Source: Allobosea sp.
Lineage (GTDB): Bacteria; Pseudomonadota; Alphaproteobacteria; Rhizobiales; Beijerinckiaceae
Length of the DNA stretch: 64,000 nt
Reading direction: 5' to 3'
Assembly (NCBI RefSeq): GCF_017308015.1
Contig: NZ_JAFKFW010000002.1
Location: forward strand, 496,001-560,000
The notes under the pieces are model-generated. The model was not told the DNA's origin. It did not search any database and saw only the letters and a list, made by a program, of their open reading frames with translations. The stretch's first letter is position 1, and every line of letters starts with the position of its first letter. The position numbers and the translations under genes were made by a program. Below, piece by piece: positions 28,070 to 35,956 of the stretch.

Positions 28070-29287
28070 TCAGCGACCCAGCAACGCGCAATAAACGTCG
28101 AGGGTTTCCGCAACCATCGCTTCGAGCGAGAAATGCCGCTCGACATGGACGCGCGCGCGCCGTGCCAGGGCATCGCGGGCGGAAGGACGCAAAGCCAACG
28201 CCTCGTTGAGGCCGGCAGCCAGCGCCGCGGCATCGCCCGGAGGTATGCGCCAGCCGGTGCGCTCGCCGGGCTGAACCTGCGGCGGGGCCAGAACGGTTTC
28301 GGGCACGGCACCGAGATCGGAGACGACGACGGGCGTACCCATCGCCTGCGCCTCCACTGCGACGCGCCCGAAAGCTTCCGGATCGGTCGAGGGCACGGCG
28401 ACCACCGCGGCCGAGAGCATCGCTGCCGGCATGTCCGAGCAGTGGCCGACACGCTTTACGCGGCCTTCCAGCCCGGCCTTGGCGATCAGCGCATCGAGTT
28501 CCTTGACGTAGCCGTCCCTGCCCTGCGCATCGCCGGCGAGGATGAAGGCCGTGTCGGTATCCCCGCTATCGCGCATCAGGCGCGCGGCTTCGATCAGCAC
28601 GCGTTGGCCCTTCCAGTTGGTCAGGCGGCCGGGCAGAAGCACGATGCGTTGATGAGGCTCGACGCCCCAGGCTTTGCGCAGGGCCTGTACGCGCTCCGCG
28701 CCAACCGCAGCCGGCGCGAAGGCCGAGAAATTGGTGCCGCGATTGACGACCCTGACCCTGTCGCCGGCGACAGGGTGCTTCGCCTGGATCAGGCCGGCCG
28801 TGTAGTGGGAATTGGCGATGACGACATCGCCGCGCGCCATCACCGAATTATAGAGCGTCTTCACCGACGAGCGGCTGTTATAGGAGCCGTGATAGGTGGT
28901 GACGAAGGGCAGCTTCAAAAGCCGAGCCGCGCCGAGCGCGACCCAAGCCGGGGCGCGCGAGCGGGCATGGATCAGTTCGACCCCCTCCTGCCTGCAGAGC
29001 CGCGCGAGCTTGCGGATGTTGAAGAGCATCGAGAGAGGGTTCTTGGAGGCAGCCGGAAACGGCAACCAGACCCCGCCCTTGGCCTGCAACTCGGCGACGA
29101 GGCGCCCGCCTTCGGTCGCGACCAGCGCGCGCGCGCCGGCATCTGTCAGTCCCTTGGCGATATCGACGGCGGTGCGCTCGGCCCCGCCGGCTTCTAGCTC
29201 GGGAATGATCTGCAGGATCGTCCGCCCCGCCAGCGGATGCGTTTCGGTCGACGGCAGAGAAAGATGGGCACCCGGCTTGAAGGACAT
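28070..29287 (-). CDS. family 4 glycosyltransferase
   Basis: 405 aa, GT-B fold. The N-terminal ILQIIPELEAGGAERTAVDI and C-terminal PSTDPEAFGRVAVEAQAMG (donor nucleotide-sugar site with the EX7E-like Glu pair) are typical of retaining GT4 enzymes that build lipopolysaccharide or exopolysaccharide. It ends 60 bp upstream of the infC region in the same direction. No polysaccharide cluster surrounds it, so donor and acceptor are unknown. Confidence 0.9.
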   Translation of the reverse strand: MSFKPGAHLSLPSTETHPLAGRTILQIIPELEAGGAERTAVDIAKGLTDAGARALVATEGGRLVAELQAKGGVWLPFPAASKNPLSMLFNIRKLARLCRQEGVELIHARSRAPAWVALGAARLLKLPFVTTYHGSYNSRSSVKTLYNSVMARGDVVIANSHYTAGLIQAKHPVAGDRVRVVNRGTNFSAFAPAAVGAERVQALRKAWGVEPHQRIVLLPGRLTNWKGQRVLIEAARLMRDSGDTDTAFILAGDAQGRDGYVKELDALIAKAGLEGRVKRVGHCSDMPAAMLSAAVVAVPSTDPEAFGRVAVEAQAMGTPVVVSDLGAVPETVLAPPQVQPGERTGWRIPPGDAAALAAGLNEALALRPSARDALARRARVHVERHFSLEAMVAETLDVYCALLGR

Positions 29288-29394
29288 TCGCTCTCGGTCT
29301 GGAATTTCGTTAACAGGGGCGAATATGCCCCCATCGGATAGACGTCGCAGCCCTTAATCGCCGCGGCGCCCTGATTCGTCACAGGAGATTTGCC

Positions 29395-30171
29395 TTGGAG
29401 CACCAGCCGCCGCAATGGCTCGAGGTCGGAGACGGCCCCTCAAGACGCCGCCTCGCCTACCTCCTGCAGGAGGGAAGCGGCGCACCGGTGGTCTGGCTCG
29501 GCGGCTTCCGCTCGGACATGCGCGCGACCAAGGCCGAGGCGTTGGCCGACTGGGCACGCGGTGCCGGCCGTGCCTGCCTGCGCTTCGACTATGGCGGCCA
29601 TGGCGAGAGCGACGGCGATTTCGGCAGCTTCACCCTGTCGGACTGGCTCGCCGACGCGCTCGCTGCGATCGAAAGCCAGTGCCGCCAGCGACCGATCCTC
29701 GTCGGTTCCTCGATGGGCGGCTGGCTGGCCCTGCTCGCGGCGCGCAAGCTGTTCGGCTCAGCCTTGCAGCCTGCGGGTCTCGTCCTGATCGCGCCCGCCG
29801 TCGATTTCTCCGAGGATCTGATGTGGGCGCAGATGCCCGATTCGATCCGCCAGACGATCCTCGAAGAGGGCGTCTGGTTGCGGCCTTCGGAGTATTCGCC
29901 GGAACCGACACCGATCACCCGCGCGCTGATCGAGGACGGGCGCCGGCACCTGCTCTTCGGCGGCGAAATCAGGACCGGCTGCCCTGTGCATATCTTGCAG
30001 GGCATGCGCGATCCAGACGTGCCCTGGCGCCAGGCGCTGAAGCTCGTCGAGCATCTCAGCGGCGACCCGGTCGTGCTGACGCTGATCAAGGACGGCGATC
30101 ACCGCCTGTCCACGCCGGACGATATCGAGAGGCTGCAATCGGCGGTCGCCGGAATGGCGACCGCACCCTGA
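29395..30171 (+). CDS. alpha/beta hydrolase
   Basis: 258 aa, TTG start supported by AGGAG 7 nt upstream. Nucleophile S106 is in GSSMGGW; likely acid D206 or D208 is in GMRDPDVPW and base H236 in DGDHRLS. The GGFRSDM strand provides the oxyanion hole. Small serine hydrolases of this kind (ABHD10-like) act as esterases or thioesterases. Divergent from the GT4 gene and convergent with DUF1150; no pathway context. Confidence 0.88.
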   Translation: MEHQPPQWLEVGDGPSRRRLAYLLQEGSGAPVVWLGGFRSDMRATKAEALADWARGAGRACLRFDYGGHGESDGDFGSFTLSDWLADALAAIESQCRQRPILVGSSMGGWLALLAARKLFGSALQPAGLVLIAPAVDFSEDLMWAQMPDSIRQTILEEGVWLRPSEYSPEPTPITRALIEDGRRHLLFGGEIRTGCPVHILQGMRDPDVPWRQALKLVEHLSGDPVVLTLIKDGDHRLSTPDDIERLQSAVAGMATAP

Positions 30172-30189
30172 GTACGGAAATGACCGGCG

Positions 30190-30456
30190 TCAGTGGACGC
30201 TGACCATCCTGAGATCGTGCTCCCAGGCATTGGCCGTAGCGGCCTCGCGCGAATCCGTGACGAGGATCGGAGCGCCGTCGGCCGAAAGCAGGGTGAAGAG
30301 CTGCAAGCCGGACTCGATCTTGGGAGCCTGCGGGAAGATCCGCATCAACTCGTCCGAGCTCATCGACTTGAGATAGGCGACCTCGCCGGTGCCGAGCGCG
30401 GCGAATTCCGCGGGGGTCAGCGGGTTGGTCTGGATGAGATTCCTGTCCTGTTTCAT
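30190..30456 (-). CDS. DUF1150 family protein
   Basis: 88 aa, start fixed by GGAGG 5 nt upstream. Small soluble alphaproteobacterial protein (LTPAEFAALGTGEVAYLK, GLQLFTLLSADGAPILVTDS). In rhizobia DUF1150 genes commonly sit beside small heat-shock genes, as here: hsp20 ends 110 bp upstream. The function is unknown; a role in the heat response is inferred from context. Confidence 0.9.
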   Translation of the reverse strand: MKQDRNLIQTNPLTPAEFAALGTGEVAYLKSMSSDELMRIFPQAPKIESGLQLFTLLSADGAPILVTDSREAATANAWEHDLRMVSVH

Positions 30457-30566
30457 CGCGCCCTCCTTCAGAGCAGTGCGAATGCGGTTCTGATACTGCG
30501 CCTTCAATTATGAACAGATGCGAAAACCGCGACCGCATCCTTCAAAGCTGGACGGGAGCCCGTCCT

Positions 30567-30995
30567 CTACTCACGGCTCATGATATCGATACGCCGGATG
30601 AGCCGTTCCGGTTCCGGCCTGACCAGATCAATCGCGAGCAGGCCGTTCGACAGATCAGCGCCCAGGACCTGCATTCCGTCTGCCAGCAGGAAGCTGCGCT
30701 GGAACTGGCGGGCGGCGATGCCGCGATGCAGGAACTGGCGATTCTTGTCGTCGCTCTGGCGGCCCCGGATCGTGAGCTGGTTCTCTTCCAGCGTGATCTC
30801 GAGCTGTTCCCGAGCAAAGCCCGCGACGGCCAGGGTGATGCGCAGGCGGTCCGGCTCATCCTCCGTCCGGGTCAACCGCTCGATATTGTAGGGCGGGTAA
30901 CCCTCGCTCGCGCCCTTGGCGACACGATCGAGCGCACGCTCGATATCGTCGAAGCCGAGCAGGAACGGGTGGGACAAGCTAGGCGTACGCGTCAT
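30567..30995 (-). CDS. Hsp20 small heat-shock protein
   Basis: 142 aa. ATP-independent holdase. N-terminal TPSLSHPFLLGFDDIERAL, alpha-crystallin domain (about 40-130, with AVAGFAREQLEITLEENQL) and a C-terminal IDI tripeptide that matches the IxI oligomerisation motif. The ATG at 30995 follows GAGGG; an ATG 33 bp further up is possible. I looked for a ROSE-type RNA thermometer in the leader but cannot demonstrate one by eye. Confidence 0.93.
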   Translation of the reverse strand: MTRTPSLSHPFLLGFDDIERALDRVAKGASEGYPPYNIERLTRTEDEPDRLRITLAVAGFAREQLEITLEENQLTIRGRQSDDKNRQFLHRGIAARQFQRSFLLADGMQVLGADLSNGLLAIDLVRPEPERLIRRIDIMSRE

Positions 30996-31178
30996 CTTCC
31001 AGGCCCTCGAAAGGCGCCTCATGGACATCGGGACCCGCCGCCGGGCAGCATCCCGCAGGCGAAAGGCGAACCCTTCCGCTTGAGCCAGATATGGCGAAGC
31101 GCGGAGGCTGCTTCAAGGGGCGACGTCTAGCCAGCACGTTTGCGGGGCGGAGTGTGCCGACGATGCCTGGAAGGAGAA

Positions 31179-31255
31179 TGGTACAGCCACCCCGGCTTGA
31201 ACGGGGGACCTCTAGATCCACAATCTAGCGCTCTAACCAACTGAGCTATGGCTGC
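31179..31255 (-). tRNA. tRNA-His (GTG)
   Basis: 77 nt with CCA encoded. Anticodon loop TTGTGGA gives GTG. D-arm GCTCAGTTGGTTAGAGC and T-arm CCCCGTTCAAGCCGGGG are standard. The acceptor stem GCAGCCA/TGGCTGT starts with a G1-U72 wobble and the discriminator is A73, not the usual C73 paired to G-1. This is the special alphaproteobacterial tRNA-His type. Confidence 0.95.
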
Positions 31256-31404
31256 CCAAACCAGGCTTCGCGACCGGCCGCCGTGGCGGGGGTCGTCAGC
31301 GGCGCGGACCCTAGTGCCGAGTTTCCGCTTTTGCAACCGCGTAATTCAACTCCGGCCATGGAATTTCGGCGAGGCCTGCGCGCGCGCCGAATCCGGCCGC
31401 TCGA

Positions 31405-32229
31405 TCAGTCCTTGCGCAGGGCCGCATTGGCCGTGCGCGCCAGCTCCTTGAGATGCTCGGCATAGGATTCGTAGCTGCGGCGCACCGCCTTGGCCTGCAA
31501 AGCGATAGCCTCTGAGGCGCTGCTGCTGCGCGCGAGCGACTGCGCATCGCCGAGCGTCGCCTCCAGTTCGGCGCAGGCATGGTCGAGCATGCGGGCCTGT
31601 AAGGCACCGAAGGCACGCGCCATGGTCAGCGCCTGGCTCATCGCCGTAGCCGTGACGACAGCAGCGGCCTCGGGCGGGCGCGGCAGGGGCAGCGAATCGA
31701 GGGTTGCGGATTGCGGCGGAGGCGCCTTTGCGGCCGGCACAGGAGCGGATTCCGCCGGTCTGGCGACAGGTGCGACCGGCTCGGGCTTGGCGGGCGCAGG
31801 CTTGACAGGCGTCGATTCGACGACGGTCGGCTTGACCGGGACCGGCTTCTTCTCGGCAGGAACGGGGCTGGACACCGCTGAGGCAGGTTTGACAGCCTTG
31901 GCGGCAACCTTCGGCCCCGCGACCTTCGCCGCAGGCTTCCCAACCCGAATCTTGACCGGGGCTGCCTTCTTCGGGAGGTCGGCAGCGATGGGGTTACTGG
32001 GGGGAGCCGACTTGGTCATAGCGACGGAAGCCGACGAGGGCGCCGGAGCCGCGATCTTGACAGGCGGGGGCTTGACCGGAGCCGCGGCGGCGGACGGCGC
32101 GGGAGTCGTCGGCTTCTCGGGCGCGGTGGCGGATGGGGGCGTCGCGGTGGGTGCGGGTGTCAGCGCCTTCACCGGGGACAGGCTGACCGGAACCTTGGAC
32201 TTGATCCGGGTCGGAGTGGGCTTGACCAT
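31405..32229 (-). CDS. phasin-like protein with Pro/Ala/Lys-rich N-terminal region
   Basis: 274 aa. Residues 1-180 are dominated by Pro, Ala, Lys and Val (KPVPVKPTVVESTPVKPAP and similar), expected to be disordered and basic, reminiscent of histone-H1-like tails. The C-terminal about 90 residues are helical (TMARAFGALQARMLDHACAE, AVRRSYESYAEHLKELARTA) and resemble phasin domains that coat polyhydroxyalkanoate granules. It lies 95 bp downstream of a standard phasin gene in the same direction. The combination recalls PhaF-type phasins that tether granules to DNA, but the order is reversed and the match is by composition only. Confidence 0.65.
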   Translation of the reverse strand: MVKPTPTRIKSKVPVSLSPVKALTPAPTATPPSATAPEKPTTPAPSAAAAPVKPPPVKIAAPAPSSASVAMTKSAPPSNPIAADLPKKAAPVKIRVGKPAAKVAGPKVAAKAVKPASAVSSPVPAEKKPVPVKPTVVESTPVKPAPAKPEPVAPVARPAESAPVPAAKAPPPQSATLDSLPLPRPPEAAAVVTATAMSQALTMARAFGALQARMLDHACAELEATLGDAQSLARSSSASEAIALQAKAVRRSYESYAEHLKELARTANAALRKD

Positions 32230-32259
32230 GACAGCTCTCCTTCAGCGGCAAACGACAAA

Positions 32260-32282
32260 GGCCGGACTCAGAAAGCCCGGCC
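32260..32282 (-). terminator. hairpin between the two phasin genes
   Basis: GGCCGG/CCGGCC arms with an 11-nt loop, followed on the minus strand by TTTGTCG. It may be a leaky terminator reducing expression of the downstream gene. Confidence 0.4.
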
Positions 32283-32324
32283 GAAGACAGCGCCGGCGCA
32301 TCGATGCGCCGGATCGACCAGGCT

Positions 32325-32720
32325 TCAACGGCCCTTGGCCGCCTTGCTGACGGTCTCGGCGGCCTTGGTGGCGGCGTCCTGCGCGGCGGTGCCCAGGTCC
32401 TTGATCTGGCTCTGGAGCGCGGCGACCTGCGACTTCAGGAACTCGGACTGATGCTGCATCACCTCGGTCAGGTCCTTCGACTTCACCAGCTTCTGAGCGA
32501 AATCGAACGCAGCCGCGACGTTGTTCTCGGCATAGGCGATGGCCTTGCGGGTCGCTTCCTGAGTGTTGGCGCGGGCACTCTCGGCCGAGCCATGGGCATT
32601 GTCCACAGCCTTATGGGCCGCGCCCATGAAGCCGTCGAACGCCTTGCGGGCCTGCTCCACACTGCGCTCGGCGAACTCACGCATTTCGGTGGGCACTTCA
32701 TAAGGCAGCTTGCCGTTCAT
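32325..32720 (-). CDS. phasin (polyhydroxyalkanoate granule protein)
   Basis: 131 aa, amphipathic helical protein (VPTEMREFAERSVEQARKAF, KLVKSKDLTEVMQHQSEFLK). Phasin-2 family proteins coat PHA granules. AGGAGG ribosome site before the ATG. A TGC-rich near-palindrome lies just upstream at 32757-32793, the kind of sequence PhaR repressors bind in related bacteria. No PHA synthase or depolymerase is in the window. Confidence 0.9.
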   Translation of the reverse strand: MNGKLPYEVPTEMREFAERSVEQARKAFDGFMGAAHKAVDNAHGSAESARANTQEATRKAIAYAENNVAAAFDFAQKLVKSKDLTEVMQHQSEFLKSQVAALQSQIKDLGTAAQDAATKAAETVSKAAKGR

Positions 32721-32756
32721 CGAATCCTCCTGTCGTGTAGTGATCCATCCCTAGAT

Positions 32757-32793
32757 CATTGTGCACTGCAATATCATTGTTGCATCGCAATGA
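32757..32793. promoter_or_regulatory. TGC-rich near-palindrome upstream of the phasin gene
   Basis: AT-rich against its surroundings, with ATTGTGCACTGCAA on the left and TTGCATCGCAAT on the right in rough inverse symmetry. PhaR regulators of alphaproteobacteria bind TGC-rich sites ahead of phasin genes. A PhaR site is an inference; no phaR gene is in view. Confidence 0.45.
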
Positions 32794-32944
32794 CAACAGC
32801 GTGACAACTGGTGACGTCGGCCATGTTAACGCTGTTTCGATGAGAAGCGGGAGAGTGATCTTCGGTTCCATGGATTTGCCGCCGTTTGGGGTCTATTAAG
32901 GCTTTGTTAGGCATAACAGGCGCGGATCGAGCGAGCAGGCGGGC

Positions 32945-35896
32945 ATGAGCGAGGCCGGAGAGGACTGGGCGAAGTGGAGCGTGGCGGCGGCTGAGGACGC
33001 CGCCCTTGCATCCTTTGCTGCCGGCGGCGCCCTGCTGCTGTGGGATCCCGCCACCGAGAAACCCCATTTCGTCAATGCGGCAGCCGAAGCGCTGCTCGGC
33101 GGACAGGCGAGCCTGCCGGCGCCGACCCGGCAGCGCCTGAACGTGCTGGCCGGCGGCGTCGCCTCGGCCAGCGGCATTCGCCTGGAACGCCTGCGCCTGA
33201 TCGCAAGCTTCGCGGCCGTTCCGGTCACCTGCGGCAGCAAGCTGGTGTCGCTGGCCGAGGGCCGCTCCGCCCTGGCCATCGCCGTGCAGGCCTCCGAACT
33301 ACGCCGCCTCGGCATCACCGTTCCGCAGACCACCGTCGCCGAAACGGCGCCGACCGTGGCCCGGCCTCGCCACGAAACCCCCTCGCCCGCCAAACCGTCC
33401 ATGGTCCGCTTCCTCTGGCAGAGCGACCGCGAGGGCAAGCTGACGAAGCTCTCGGACAATATCGCAGCCCTGACCGGGGAAGCGGCAGCGGCCAGCCTCG
33501 TCGGCCAGCGTTGGCAGGACTTGCTCGGCTCCAGCCTCGCCGACTGCGATGGCGGGCTGACCGACCGGTTTGCCAAGGCCGCGACCTGGAGCGGCCATAG
33601 CCTGCTGTGGCGCACCGCTTCTCCCGATGAGGCGGCGCCGGTCGAGCTCTCCGGCATGCCGGTGCTCGACGCCGCGCGCCAGCTCACCGGCTTCCGTGGC
33701 TTCGGGATCGCACGCCTGAACGAGCTCTCCCCGTTCCCTATGGCCGATGCCGCGGCGCCGGATGCCGCGGCTGCTGCTGAACAGATTGCCCCGGCCGTCG
33801 AAAGCGTATCGGAAGACGCGTTGCGGCCGGCCGCCGATCGCGTGACCATGGAGGAGATCGCTTCGGACACGGCGCCTATCACCGAGGACCTGAATGCGCC
33901 GGCCACATCGGCAGCGAGTGCGGAAACTCCCACTGCCGATGGATCCGAAGCAACCGAACTCTCGGATCTGCCGGAGGATGACCAGGAGGACGGGGAAGAT
34001 GCCGCCGCCCTGGCCGCTCTCGATCAGACGGCGGATGAGCCCGCGCAGGGGCACGCTGCCGAGGCGCCGATCGCGCCCGAACCCGATGAGGTGCAAGGCA
34101 AGATCGTGCCGCTGCGCAACGGCCATCTGACGGCGATCCGGCCAGTGCTTGAACCGTCTAAGTCGCATCTGAGCTCGGCCGAGCGCAACGCCTTCCGCGA
34201 GATCGCCAAGGCCCTGGGCGCCAGGCTGGCCGGCGACGACGAGCCGAGCACGCCGCGCCTGCCGCCGGTGGCACCGTTGCAGGTCAGGGACAAGGAAGAG
34301 GCCTCGGCGGCGAATCTCGCCATGGAGACCGAGGCCACGACACCGGCCCGGCAACGCAATTCCCATGCGGACGTGCTCGACCGGCTGCCGATCGCCGTTC
34401 TGGTCAATCGCGGTGACGAAGCGCTCTATGCCAACCGCACGCTGCTGCAACTGCTGGACTATGCCGATCTCGCCGATCTGAAGGCCGGCGGCAAGGTCAG
34501 CCGGCTGATCAAGGACGCCGCGCGCACCGATGGCGGCACGATGACGCTGCTCGACCGGCTCGGCCATCTCGTTCATGTCGATGCCGTGCTGTCGAGCGTG
34601 AGCTGGCAGGACGAGCCGGCGACGCTGATGGCCTTCCGCCATCCCAATGGCGATGGCGGCGACGTGCCGGTGCTGACGCCGGAAGAGGCGGAGGAAGCCG
34701 AGCTCGCGGCCGAATTCGCGGCGGAGGAAGCCGAATCGGCGGCCCGCGTCGAGGCGCTTCGGCTCGATGCCGATGCGCGCGATGCCCGCATCGGCGAGCT
34801 CACCGCCATGCTCGACACCGCGACGGACGGCGTCGTCACCATCGATGACCGCGGACGCATCCTGTCGCTGAACAAGGCGGCCGAGGCACTGTTCGGCTAT
34901 GACCAGCGCGAGGTCACCGGCGAGTTGTTCACCCTTCTCTTCGCCGGCGAGAGCCATGCCCCGGCGCTCGACTATCTCGAAGGACTGAAGGGCGGCGGCG
35001 TCGCCTCGGTGCTCAACGATGGACGCGAGGTGCAGGGCCGCGTACGCCAGGGCGGCAAGATCGCACTGTTCATGACGATGGGCCAGATCGCCCATGGCAG
35101 CGAGCCGCGCTTCTGCGCCGTACTGCGCGACATCACCGCCTGGAAAAAGACCGAAGGCGAACTGGTCGACGCGCGCAAGGCTGCCGAGATGGCGAGCGCC
35201 CAGAAATCGGACGTGCTCGCCAAGATCAGCCATGAGATCCGCACCCCGCTCAACGCGATCATCGGTTTCGCCGAGGTTATGGCGGAGGAGCGCTTCGGGC
35301 CCATCGCCAACGAGCGCTACAAGGAATATCTGCGCGACATCCACCAGTCCGGCGGCTACGTCATCAGCCTCGTCAACGACCTGCTCGACCTGGCCAAGAT
35401 CGAGGCCGGCAAGCTCGATCTCGACTTCGTCAGCGTCAACCTGAACGAGATCGCGCTGTCGACCGTGTCGCTGCTCCAGCCGGAGGCGCAGCGCGGTCGC
35501 GTCGTGCTGCGCTCGGGGCTCTCGCCGAAGCTGCCGCCGGTCGTCGCCGACGAGCGCTCCATCCGCCAGATCGCGATCAATCTGCTCTCAAACGCGGTGA
35601 AGTTCACCGATGCCGGCGGGCAGGTCATCATCTCGACCGCACTCGGCGACCAGGGCGAGGCGATCCTGCGGGTCCGCGACACCGGCATCGGCATGGATGA
35701 CGACGAGCTTCGCCTCGCGCTCGAACCTTTCCGCCAGGTGCCGACGACGCGCCGCGCAGGCGGCACGGGCCTCGGTCTGCCGCTGACCAAGGCTCTGGTC
35801 GAGGCGAACCGCGCCGCCATGGCGATCACCAGCGTCAAGAAAGAAGGCACGCTGGTCGAGATCACCTTCCCGCCGCAGCGCGTGCTGGCGAGCTGA
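32945..35896 (+). CDS. PdhS-like cytoplasmic PAS sensor histidine kinase
   Basis: 983 aa with no transmembrane segment. An N-terminal sensor-like region (about 1-125), a second module (about 150-260), a very acidic Ala/Glu linker (about 265-390), two PAS-like modules (about 470-570 and 615-740), then the kinase. H763 is in SHEIRTPLNAI, the N box in NLLSNAVKFTD, and ATP-lid glycines in DTGIGMDD and GGTGLGLPL. The catalytic part closely resembles PdhS/PleC/DivJ kinases that act on DivK in Brucella and Caulobacter cell-cycle control. No cognate regulator is adjacent, as expected for DivK-linked kinases. A strong terminator follows. Confidence 0.88.
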   Translation: MSEAGEDWAKWSVAAAEDAALASFAAGGALLLWDPATEKPHFVNAAAEALLGGQASLPAPTRQRLNVLAGGVASASGIRLERLRLIASFAAVPVTCGSKLVSLAEGRSALAIAVQASELRRLGITVPQTTVAETAPTVARPRHETPSPAKPSMVRFLWQSDREGKLTKLSDNIAALTGEAAAASLVGQRWQDLLGSSLADCDGGLTDRFAKAATWSGHSLLWRTASPDEAAPVELSGMPVLDAARQLTGFRGFGIARLNELSPFPMADAAAPDAAAAAEQIAPAVESVSEDALRPAADRVTMEEIASDTAPITEDLNAPATSAASAETPTADGSEATELSDLPEDDQEDGEDAAALAALDQTADEPAQGHAAEAPIAPEPDEVQGKIVPLRNGHLTAIRPVLEPSKSHLSSAERNAFREIAKALGARLAGDDEPSTPRLPPVAPLQVRDKEEASAANLAMETEATTPARQRNSHADVLDRLPIAVLVNRGDEALYANRTLLQLLDYADLADLKAGGKVSRLIKDAARTDGGTMTLLDRLGHLVHVDAVLSSVSWQDEPATLMAFRHPNGDGGDVPVLTPEEAEEAELAAEFAAEEAESAARVEALRLDADARDARIGELTAMLDTATDGVVTIDDRGRILSLNKAAEALFGYDQREVTGELFTLLFAGESHAPALDYLEGLKGGGVASVLNDGREVQGRVRQGGKIALFMTMGQIAHGSEPRFCAVLRDITAWKKTEGELVDARKAAEMASAQKSDVLAKISHEIRTPLNAIIGFAEVMAEERFGPIANERYKEYLRDIHQSGGYVISLVNDLLDLAKIEAGKLDLDFVSVNLNEIALSTVSLLQPEAQRGRVVLRSGLSPKLPPVVADERSIRQIAINLLSNAVKFTDAGGQVIISTALGDQGEAILRVRDTGIGMDDDELRLALEPFRQVPTTRRAGGTGLGLPLTKALVEANRAAMAITSVKKEGTLVEITFPPQRVLAS

Positions 35897-35917
35897 TCCG
35901 GCAGAAACCGCAATACC

Positions 35918-35949
35918 AAAACGCCCCGAGCGGATGCTCCGGGCGTTTT
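35918..35949. terminator. bidirectional terminator between kinase and mgtE genes
   Basis: 14-bp stem with one mismatch (AAAACGCCC...GGGCGTTTT) and a GGAT loop. A- and T-runs on both sides fit both convergent transcripts. Confidence 0.9.
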
Positions 35950-35956
35950 CGTCTGG

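Noticed and set aside
30996-31178. ROSE-type RNA thermometer in the hsp20 leader
   Set aside because: No convincing pairing of a U(U/C)GCU-type element with the Shine-Dalgarno could be drawn by eye; folding software would be needed.
32845-32869. possible EcfG-type promoter (GGAAC on the minus strand) upstream of the phasin gene
   Set aside because: The -10 side reads GCTT rather than CGTT, so it falls below the other five sites.
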